A model generated the notes under the pieces. It searched no databases and had not been told where the DNA came from. It saw nothing but the letters and a program-made list of their open reading frames with translations. Positions 1 to 5,005 of a DNA stretch of 7,581 nt are shown piece after piece. Numbering within the stretch: the first letter of the stretch is position 1; every line of letters starts with the position of its first letter. The DNA is from Synechococcales cyanobacterium PMM_0036 (GTDB lineage: Bacteria; Cyanobacteriota; Cyanobacteriia; Elainellales; Elainellaceae), in NCBI GenBank assembly GCA_949127645.1, contig CASBQM010000787.1:1-7581 (forward strand), in the 5' to 3' direction. A program made the position numbers and the translations under genes.

Positions 1-526
1 CATGGGAAAGGCTGTAGCCCAACTCACCGCCCTCGTGAATTGAGCCTGGGGTTTCGGGCGTACAGTGACTACCAATGCCACCCGGAAAAGAAAACTGCTT
101 GAAGAACTTCCTCAGTCCTTCTGCATCTTCACTCTTGTCAGGGTAGGTCTCAGAGTAGGTACCCTCAAGATAGCAGGGAGCTAGAATTCCAGGCGCACCG
201 TGCCCTGGACCTGCCAAGAAAATCATGTCAAGATCCTGCTTCTTGATGACGCGATTCAAGTGGGTCCAGACGAAGCTCATTCCAGGGCTAGAACCCCAAT
301 GACCTAACAGGCGAGGCTTAATATGTTCAAGCTTCAGAGGTTCAGTCAGCAGAGGGTTATCCCATAGATAGATCATCCCAACTGCTAAATAATTGCAGGC
401 ACGCCAAAAAGCGTGCATTTTGCGAAGTTCTTCAGCGCTCAGGGGAGATCCTTCAACCGTAGCTCGTGCAGTACCAAACGCACTGATGGATGGGGCAATG
501 GTTAGTTTTCCGGAAGTTGCAACCAT
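1..526 (-). CDS. xfp: Phosphoketolase (XFP), N-terminal part, cut by window edge
   Basis: The protein is a thiamine-diphosphate enzyme that splits xylulose 5-phosphate and/or fructose 6-phosphate with phosphate into acetyl phosphate and an aldose phosphate, in the cytosol. Visible here are 175 complete codons; family members are about 800 residues, so roughly the first fifth is present. The start is ATG at 526-524, preceded by AGGA five bases upstream. Family landmarks are the block NYLAVGMIYLWDNPLL (45-60), LLGHWGSSPG (73-82), AGPGHGAPG (105-113) and FPGGIGSHCTPETPGSIHEGG (from 147), with His76, His109 and His154 matching conserved active-site histidines of phosphoketolases. The short N-terminus before SPLSAEEL resembles, from memory, the Synechocystis slr0453 type. 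It lies divergent to the exported-protein gene across a long gap. A perfect TATAAT on the minus strand at 709-714 could be its -10 box, but no good -35 is seen. Identity is very safe; C-terminal integrity cannot be judged. Confidence 0.96.
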   Translation of the reverse strand, partial: MVATSGKLTIAPSISAFGTARATVEGSPLSAEELRKMHAFWRACNYLAVGMIYLWDNPLLTEPLKLEHIKPRLLGHWGSSPGMSFVWTHLNRVIKKQDLDMIFLAGPGHGAPGILAPCYLEGTYSETYPDKSEDAEGLRKFFKQFSFPGGIGSHCTPETPGSIHEGGELGYSLSH

Positions 527-687
527 AATTTCCTAATGCCTACGCGGGTTTTCTGATTAGCTTTTCGGTTCACATATGAAAATCTTTGCCTAGGGTGACT
601 CTAGAGAATCCGCCCTAAATTGCTAAATCATTCCTCAATCGACCCCAGATCAGCACTTTAGTAAATCTTGGGTATCACTGAGCATCG

Positions 688-716
688 TTGCCGGACATTA
701 TGCTGGGCATTATAGA
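688..716 (+). promoter_or_regulatory. Candidate sigma-70-type promoter
   Basis: TTGCCG (688-693) is followed after exactly 17 bp by TATAGA (711-716), a fair match to -35/-10 boxes. Transcription would start near 723 and run rightwards into the gene-poor stretch, giving either a non-coding transcript or a 5' leader of nearly 700 nt for the gene at 1400. On the opposite strand the same bases form a perfect TATAAT (709-714) directed at the phosphoketolase gene, so two divergent -10 boxes would overlap. This rests on sequence matches only. Confidence 0.3.
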
Positions 717-1019
717 GTAGAAAACTGCGTCAGGATGTAGCAAGCAAGACGACCGGACTTTACATCCAGCAGTAGTAACAGACTATGCAGAAAAAGCTAG
801 GTTGAATAGCACCTCTGGAGAGAGATCGCCTGAGGAAAGTATCTTGGTTGGTGGCGAATAAATCTTTGTCATACAAGTTTTTTCGGTCAACCAGAGGAGA
901 TGTCACCCGATCGATTCAGACTGAGGGTAGAGGTAAAGTAAAGCTAATCTGGCGTAAGGTGATTTCAACCATCACAGGTTTGTCTAAGTTTGTCAGAATT
1001 CACCGGGCGCATCTATCTC

Positions 1020-1058
1020 TTCACTCCAGCGCCTCACTCCAGCGCTTTACTCCAGAGC
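1020..1058 (+). repeat. 13-bp tandem repeat, three copies
   Basis: Three adjacent units are TTCACTCCAGCGC (1020-1032), CTCACTCCAGCGC (1033-1045) and TTTACTCCAGAGC (1046-1058), sharing the core YTYACTCCAGMGC. The period is not a multiple of three, which argues against this being coding. Short tandem repeats of this size are common between genes in cyanobacteria. Confidence 0.85.
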
Positions 1059-1185
1059 GTTAACCTTGCAGAAGAGTTCAAGTTATTTGAAGAGAGCTAA
1101 GTCATTTTCTGGAATCTCATCAGCATTTGATGTAGTTACCAATCGATAAGGGAAAGATTGAATTAACTTGTCTTCACGAGCTATG

Positions 1186-1263
1186 TTTCATTGGTTGAAG
1201 TTTCATCAGCCGAAGTTCCATCAACCGAAGTTCCATCAATTGAAGAAGCTTCATCAATTGAAA
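1186..1263 (+). repeat. 15-bp tandem repeat, five copies
   Basis: Five units with consensus TTYCATCAAYYGAAG lie at 1186-1200, 1201-1215, 1216-1230, 1231-1245 and 1249-1263. A 3-base AAG insertion sits between units four and five. Variation is mostly transitions in the middle (TTGGTTG, TCAGCCG, TCAACCG, TCAATTG). Each unit has TTC and GAA half-sites 7 or 8 bases apart; in units 1 and 5 the dyad extends to TTCA-N5-TGAA. As the period and the insertion are both multiples of three, the array is open in more than one frame. On the plus strand a 40-codon frame (1183-1305) reads it as FHQPK-like pentapeptides, and on the minus strand a 59-codon frame (1353-1174, TTG start) reads it as LRLME-like ones. 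Neither has a strong ribosome binding site, so it is annotated as a repeat. Confidence 0.9.
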
Positions 1264-1305
1264 CAGTATGTAACGATCTTTGTGAATTCTTTTAAGCAAA
1301 TGTGA

Positions 1306-1362
1306 TGGGGGATACAGTCTCCCCAGTAGAGTGAAACTATTCACTTGCTTCAATCGTTTTTT
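1306..1362 (+). terminator. Two small hairpins followed by a T-run; weak terminator or leader structure
   Basis: The first hairpin (1306-1325) pairs TGGGGGA with TCTCCCCA, with one bulged T and a TACAG loop. The second (1330-1345) is a perfect 6-bp stem, AGTGAA/TTCACT, with an ACTA loop. A run of six T (1357-1362) follows 11 bases after the second stem, too far for a textbook intrinsic terminator. They lie between the end of the small 1183-1305 frame and the gene at 1400. They could end transcription arriving from upstream or form part of that gene's leader. Confidence 0.25.
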
Positions 1363-1386
1363 GCTTTAGTTGTTTCTGATACCCAC

Positions 1387-1391
1387 GGAGG
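1387..1391 (+). promoter_or_regulatory. Shine-Dalgarno site that fixes a GTG start
   Basis: GGAGG lies eight bases before the GTG at 1400. It sits inside the longer frame that could begin at TTG 1370, so it decides the start in favour of 1400. Confidence 0.75.
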
Positions 1392-1399
1392 AAACTGCG

Positions 1400-1942
1400 G
1401 TGCTTCATTCATCTATCAACGCTTCAAGAACGTGGCACGCTTTAACAGGGTTAGTCAAACAATCTGCGACTGGTTTGGTCTTGGGTGCAGGGCTAGCGAT
1501 CGCCGGACTCAGTGCTTTTCCTGCTAATGCTGATGTGGCATCTCAAGCCAAGCCAGCCTCCCTCAGTCCCCAGGCTCTTGCGGATGGCACCTACCTTTAT
1601 GGACAAGCAGAGACCGCTGAGCAGCTAGGCTCGGCGTACATGGTGTTTGAAGTGAAGCAAGGTAAGCTGCTGGGCGCATTTTATATGCCTCGTTCTTCCT
1701 TTGATTGTTTCTATGGCAGCGTGGAAGCCGATCGCATGGCGCTGACAGTGGTAGACAGCTATGCGCAAAGTCCGCATCCTTACGCTGTCGCATTAAAATC
1801 TGATGAGCCGATCGCTATGGCAGGCAGTGAGGCTATTGTCCCTCCTGTCACCTTAGAAGGATTTCACCAGTTGGAAAACCTAAGCAGCAACGACCAACGC
1901 ATTTTGTCTACCTGCAAAGCAAATTATCAGAATCGTATTTAG
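1400..1942 (+). CDS. Small exported protein of unknown function, cyanobacterial type
   Basis: The 180-residue product has no function I can name; I recall similar conserved hypothetical proteins in cyanobacteria. The GTG start is chosen because GGAGG precedes it by eight bases and because it gives a normal signal peptide: R10 and K20 in the basic region, a hydrophobic core at about 22-40, and cleavage after PANA (41-44). An alternative TTG start at 1370 would add ten residues and bury the ribosome binding site. The mature part (45-180) has no membrane segment. It contains LADGTYLYGQ (60-69), a VFEVKQGKLLGAFYMPRSSFDCFYGS block (82-107) and a C-terminal LSSNDQRILSTCKANYQ (161-177). C103 and C172 are the only cysteines, so a disulfide in the periplasm or lumen is plausible. 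It stands alone on the plus strand, with the MITE just downstream. Confidence 0.85.
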   Translation: MLHSSINASRTWHALTGLVKQSATGLVLGAGLAIAGLSAFPANADVASQAKPASLSPQALADGTYLYGQAETAEQLGSAYMVFEVKQGKLLGAFYMPRSSFDCFYGSVEADRMALTVVDSYAQSPHPYAVALKSDEPIAMAGSEAIVPPVTLEGFHQLENLSSNDQRILSTCKANYQNRI

Positions 1943-1965
1943 CAGTTTAGCGTTACTGAATCTAG

Positions 1966-2095
1966 GTATGAATTGCCAAACCGCCCACCCTTTGGGAAGC
2001 AAGCTACACCCTAGCCCTCTCCCTAGGGAGAGGAAATAAGAGTTCTAGCTCCCTTCTCCCTAGGGAGAAGGGCTGGGGATGAGGGCAATTCATAC
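1966..2095. mobile_element. MITE-like element, 130 bp, no transposase
   Basis: Perfect 12-bp terminal inverted repeats, GTATGAATTGCC (1966-1977) and GGCAATTCATAC (2084-2095), bound the element. They are flanked by TAG on both sides (1963-1965 and 2096-2098), a possible target duplication. Inside are two perfect palindromes centred on CCCTAGGG: 18 bp at 2016-2033 and 22 bp at 2051-2072. The arms match each other further inwards (CACCCTAGCCC on the left, ATCCCCAGCCC read from the right), so the whole unit is an imperfect long inverted repeat. The left arm carries about 30 extra bases (1978-2007). There is no coding capacity, so any mobility would depend on a transposase elsewhere. Related CCCT-rich hairpin repeats are, from memory, frequent in cyanobacterial genomes. 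Confidence 0.75.
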
Positions 2096-2140
2096 TAGTG
2101 TTCAGAAACGCCCAGTTTATTCGCCAGCTTAATGGTTCGT

Positions 2141-2506
2141 CTAATAGCTAGATGAAGACAACGGCTGATAATCGGGGCAGCGATCGCAGGGTCCACTCGG
2201 ATTGACGGTACAGCGAAGCAGCTCAGAGTGAGCATTGTACCTACAGGAGATGTCACCCACCACCCAGCGACCGTTCAATAAGCTGCTCTCTGTAGGGGCA
2301 TTAAGCTTTTGAACATAAAGCGCAATCTGGTGCAGGTGATAATGTCCGGCTTTCAGTTTGTAGCGATGCCTCCGTTCTAGCACTAGATAACTTTGCCCTT
2401 CGACTTCTAGGTAAGCTCCAGGCTGAGGACTCCAGATTAGATAGAAATGACCTAGAGTAGATCGATCGCTCAGAATCACTTCTGTGGGTAGAGAATTGAA
2501 CTCCAT
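2141..2506 (-). CDS. DUF6464-like cyanobacterial protein
   Basis: This is a 121-residue protein of unknown function that resembles, from memory, the cyanobacterial DUF6464 family. Typical blocks are SLPTEVIL (5-12), LGHFYLIWSPQPGAYLEVEG (18-37), YLVLERRHRYKLKAGHYHLHQIALYVQ (40-66), and NGRWVVGDISCRYNAHSELLRC (78-99) followed by NPSGPCDRC (102-110). C88, C99, C107 and C110 could bind a metal ion. There is no signal peptide or membrane segment. The frame is open up to a TTG at 2587, but ATG 2506 is preferred. The family-like sequence begins right after it, the extra residues would be read from a strong inverted repeat (2562-2599), and a TATAAT (2541-2546) would put the transcript start near 2535. 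No Shine-Dalgarno is seen before the ATG. It lies 117 bp downstream of EF-G, same direction. Confidence 0.85.
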   Translation of the reverse strand: MEFNSLPTEVILSDRSTLGHFYLIWSPQPGAYLEVEGQSYLVLERRHRYKLKAGHYHLHQIALYVQKLNAPTESSLLNGRWVVGDISCRYNAHSELLRCTVNPSGPCDRCPDYQPLSSSSY

Positions 2507-2540
2507 AGCCGCTAGTGCCGTTCTAGATTTTAGACTTTGA

Positions 2541-2546
2541 ATTATA
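2541..2546 (-). promoter_or_regulatory. Candidate -10 box for the DUF6464-like gene
   Basis: A perfect TATAAT on the minus strand lies 34 bases before the ATG at 2506. No good -35 box is found 16-18 bp upstream (GAAGCT at 17 bp), so it may need an activator or be fortuitous. Its position just after the inverted repeat at 2562-2599 fits separate transcription of the gene. Confidence 0.35.
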
Positions 2547-2561
2547 AAACCTACAAGTGAC

Positions 2562-2599
2562 AAAGCTTCCCAATCGGCGACAGCCAATCAGGAAGCTTT
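2562..2599 (-). terminator. Strong inverted repeat after EF-G, probable terminator
   Basis: AAAGCTTCC (2562-2570) and GGAAGCTTT (2591-2599) are perfect 9-bp arms with a 20-bp loop. On the minus strand the loop can form a further GGC-TGTC-GCC stem. It begins 24 bases after the EF-G stop codon, and each arm ends in three A or T. There is no long T tract after it, so it may stop transcription only partly or protect the 3' end of the mRNA. Confidence 0.5.
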
Positions 2600-2623
2600 A
2601 GTGCTATGTGACCTTAGCCACGA

Positions 2624-4708
2624 CTACGAAGCAGCCTGACGGGCTTTTGCTTCCTCAATCACCTCCGTTGCAATATTGCTAGGGCAGGGTGAGTAGTGTG
2701 AGAACGACATCGAGAACTGTCCCCGTCCAGAAGTCATGGTACGCAGGTCGCCAATGTAGCCAAACATCTCGCTCAATGGCACATCTGCCTTGATACGTGC
2801 GCCTGTCTGCCCGGTTTCCTGAGACTTCATCATGCCGCGACGACGGTTCAAGTCGCCAATGACATCGCCCATGTAACTATCTGGAGTGAAAACATCGACC
2901 GCCATAATTGGCTCAAGAAGCTGAGGTCCTGCCTTGGGAAGCGATTGACGGTATGCCGCTTTGGCGGCAATTTCAAAGGCGATCGCCGATGAGTCTACCG
3001 GGTGGAAGCCTCCTTCTGTCAGGATAAACTTCAAGTCCATGCAGGGGAAACCCGCCAACACGCCTTTGTCGATGCAGCTCTCAAAGCCTTTCTGAACGGC
3101 TGGCCAGTATTCTCTAGGTACGCTGCCCCCTGTCACCTTAGACTCAAACACAAAGCCGCTGCCGACTTCACCAGGTTCAATAATGTAGTTGATCTTGGCA
3201 TATTGACCCGATCCACCCGACTGCTTCTTATGCACATAGCCATCTTCCAGCCGCTTCGTAATCGACTCGCGGTAGGCAACTTGAGGTTCGCCCACTTCGA
3301 CTTCGACTCCGTGAGTTCGCTTAAGAATGTCTACCTTAATATCCAGGTGAAGTTCGCCCATGCCCTTAAGAATGGTTTCGCCGCTTTCCTCATCCGTCAC
3401 CATGTGGAAAGACGGATCTTCCTGCACCATCTTGGTTAGCGCCGCGCCCATTTTTTCCTCGCCCCCTTTTACCTTCGGTCTAACCGAGATGGAAATCACG
3501 GGATCAGGGAAGACCATCGGCTCTAGCGTGGCTGGGTGCTTGGGATCGCAGAGAGTATGTCCGGTGCGGACATTCTTCATGCCAACGATCGCAATAATAT
3601 CGCCCGCCTGAGCTGAGTCGATCTCCTCACGAGAGTTCGCGTGCATCTCCACCAAACGGCTGATCCGCTCGGTCTTACCCGTAAAGGTATTGAGAATGGT
3701 GTCGCCCTTAGACAATTTGCCGGAGTAGAGACGCGTAAAGGTTAGCGCTCCAAAGCGATCGTCCATAATCTTGAACGCCAGTGCCCGCAAAGGCTTCTCT
3801 GGATCAACGATGGCAAATGCACCTGTCTCATTACCTTCTAGGTCTACTTCAGGCTGAGGCTCAACCTCCATGGGGTTGGGCAGGTAGTCCACGACGGCAT
3901 CCAGCACCAACTGCACGCATTTATTTTTGAAGGACGAGCCGCAGTAGGTGGGGAAAAACGCAAGATCGCGCGTACCTTTGCGAATGCATCGCTTCAGGTC
4001 CTCAATACTTGGCTCTTCGCCTTCCAAGTATTTCTCCATCAGTGCGTCGTCTTGCTCAACTGCCAGCTCGACAAGCTGCTCTCGATACTTCTCAACCTGA
4101 TCAGCCATATCGGCAGGCACGTCTGTGATCTCATAGCCCATCGGGTCGCCTGAGTCATCCCAGATCCAGGCTTTGCGAGTTAGCAGGTCAACCGCGCCCG
4201 TAAATTTTTCCTCAACGCCGATCGGCAACACCATCACCATAGGCTTGGCTGCAAGCACCTGATCAACCTGCCTGACCACGCGGTAGAAATCTGCACCCGT
4301 GCGATCGAGCTTGTTGACGTAGATAATGCGCGCTACTTTGGAATCGTTGGCATAGCGCCAGTTGGTTTCAGACTGTGGCTCTACGCCGCCTGAACCACAG
4401 AACACGCCGATACCGCCATCTAGCACTTTAAGGGAACGATAAACCTCAATGGTGAAATCAACGTGACCCGGAGTGTCAATAATGTTGAGCTGATGCTCGT
4501 TCCAGAAACAGGTAGTCGCAGCCGACTGGATGGTGATCCCCCGCTCTTGCTCTTGCTCCATGAAGTCCGTCGTTGCCGCACCTTCATGCACCTCACCAAT
4601 CTTGTGGATCTTTCCGGTAAGTTTCAGAATTCTTTCAGTTGTGGTCGTCTTACCTGCATCCACGTGGGCGAAGATGCCGATGTTTCGATAACGAGTCAGG
4701 TCTTTCAT
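2624..4708 (-). CDS. fusA: Elongation factor G, second (slr1463-like) paralogue
   Basis: EF-G is the ribosomal translocase: a GTPase that moves tRNAs and mRNA after peptide bond formation and helps ribosome recycling. At 694 residues it is full length. GTPase motifs are AHVDAGKT (14-21), RGIT (56-59), DTPGH (78-82), NKLD (132-135) and GSSFKNK (257-263, where Ser replaces the usual Ala). Domain II begins near PLRALAFKIMDDRFG (306-320). The domain IV tip carries HKKQSGGSGQ (493-502) and GFHPVDSSAIAFEIA (567-581). The C-terminal domain contains LSEMFGYIGDLRTMTSGRG (645-663). No rpsL, rpsG or tuf is adjacent. Together with the MKDLTRYRNIGIFAHVDAGK start, this suggests the stand-alone paralogue rather than the str-operon copy. 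C104 and C241 appear to match the cysteine pair reported for Synechocystis Slr1463 redox control. The ATG has only a weak GAGAG site; AGGAGGT lies 34 bases upstream. Confidence 0.97.
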   Translation of the reverse strand: MKDLTRYRNIGIFAHVDAGKTTTTERILKLTGKIHKIGEVHEGAATTDFMEQEQERGITIQSAATTCFWNEHQLNIIDTPGHVDFTIEVYRSLKVLDGGIGVFCGSGGVEPQSETNWRYANDSKVARIIYVNKLDRTGADFYRVVRQVDQVLAAKPMVMVLPIGVEEKFTGAVDLLTRKAWIWDDSGDPMGYEITDVPADMADQVEKYREQLVELAVEQDDALMEKYLEGEEPSIEDLKRCIRKGTRDLAFFPTYCGSSFKNKCVQLVLDAVVDYLPNPMEVEPQPEVDLEGNETGAFAIVDPEKPLRALAFKIMDDRFGALTFTRLYSGKLSKGDTILNTFTGKTERISRLVEMHANSREEIDSAQAGDIIAIVGMKNVRTGHTLCDPKHPATLEPMVFPDPVISISVRPKVKGGEEKMGAALTKMVQEDPSFHMVTDEESGETILKGMGELHLDIKVDILKRTHGVEVEVGEPQVAYRESITKRLEDGYVHKKQSGGSGQYAKINYIIEPGEVGSGFVFESKVTGGSVPREYWPAVQKGFESCIDKGVLAGFPCMDLKFILTEGGFHPVDSSAIAFEIAAKAAYRQSLPKAGPQLLEPIMAVDVFTPDSYMGDVIGDLNRRRGMMKSQETGQTGARIKADVPLSEMFGYIGDLRTMTSGRGQFSMSFSHYSPCPSNIATEVIEEAKARQAAS

Positions 4709-4741
4709 AGTTGCTCTCTAGATTAAATGTAACCGTTGGTG

Positions 4742-4779
4742 ACCTCCTGCAAACGCTACCTGAAGGCAGTTAGCGTTGC
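4742..4779 (-). promoter_or_regulatory. EF-G leader hairpin followed by AGGAGGT
   Basis: On the minus strand the arm GCAACGCTA pairs with TAGCGTTTGC (one bulged base), and an inner CTG/CAG stem closes a CCTT loop (4749-4779). AGGAGGT (4748-4742) follows directly. The Shine-Dalgarno-like run lies 33-34 bases before the EF-G ATG with no ATG, GTG or TTG at usable spacing, so it is not an ordinary start signal. It could be a ribosome standby site or part of a regulatory leader. Confidence 0.5.
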
Positions 4780-4846
4780 TTCTGCAACCCATGCAGGCTG
4801 GATTTCAAAACCCCAAAAGGCTTAGGGAATCCTTCTCCACTCTCAC

Positions 4847-4921
4847 GGCAACATTGCCAATTGTAAAGTGTTGGGATGTAAATATAGAAGGGAAATCAGC
4901 AATGATTTGGGCAATATTGCG
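4847..4921. promoter_or_regulatory. Two matching dyads upstream of EF-G, possible operator pair
   Basis: GGCAACATTGCC (4847-4858) and GGCAATATTGCG (4910-4921) are near-identical 12-bp palindromes whose centres are 63 bp apart, about six helical turns. They lie 139-213 bp upstream of the EF-G start codon, where a regulator could bind. A GCAATATTGC also occurs inside the EF-G coding region at 2670-2679, so the motif is not unique to this site. Confidence 0.3.
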
Positions 4922-4960
4922 AAAACAATCAAAGACCTGGAACATAGAAGCTGCTCCAGG
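4922..4960 (-). terminator. Candidate terminator for the antiporter gene
   Basis: On the minus strand CCTGGA (4960-4955) pairs with TCCAGG (4941-4936) around a 13-base loop, followed by the T-rich TCTTTGATTGTTTT. It begins 46 bases after the antiporter stop. The stem is short and the T tract interrupted, so confidence is limited. A second imperfect hairpin (4978-4997) lies between it and the stop codon. Confidence 0.4.
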
Positions 4961-5005
4961 AATAGAAGTAAGGTGCTGGAAACCTGTTCGGTTATCCGCT
5001 ATGGA

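Larger units (their letters stand above)
527..1399. other. Long gene-poor intergenic stretch
   Basis: About 870 bp separate the divergent phosphoketolase and exported-protein genes. No recognisable protein or structured RNA family is seen. The stretch holds a candidate promoter (688-716), a 13-bp tandem repeat (1020-1058), a 15-bp tandem repeat (1186-1263) and two hairpins (1306-1325, 1330-1345). A pair of complementary heptamers, CCTCTGG (812-818) and CCAGAGG (891-897), with TGGTTG (845-850) and CAACCA (888-893) overlapping the same 3' arm, could form alternative RNA folds. The base composition is more AT-rich than the flanking genes. A 71-codon frame from a TTG at 848 is not convincing, because it runs through the 13-bp repeat. 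Confidence 0.7.

Noticed and set aside
848..1063. 71-codon plus-strand frame starting at TTG in the gene-poor stretch
   Set aside because: It has no recognisable family, a start codon 11 bases from a modest AGGA, and a C-terminus read through a 13-bp tandem repeat whose period breaks any coding pattern. Its basic, low-complexity composition looks like chance.
1186..1263. CRISPR array
   Set aside because: The 15-bp units are directly adjacent with no spacers, and no cas genes are nearby.
2016..2072. Palindromes as intrinsic terminators of the exported-protein gene
   Set aside because: Neither has a following T tract, and both are internal parts of the MITE-like inverted repeat, although the RNA could still slow or stop polymerase.
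2670..2679. GCAATATTGC near the EF-G 3' end as a third operator
   Set aside because: It lies within conserved coding sequence (Asn-Ile-Ala-Thr region) and is explained by codon choice.
3002..3611. Open frames on the plus strand inside the EF-G gene
   Set aside because: They are antisense to a well-conserved EF-G coding region, lack ribosome sites and show no family resemblance.
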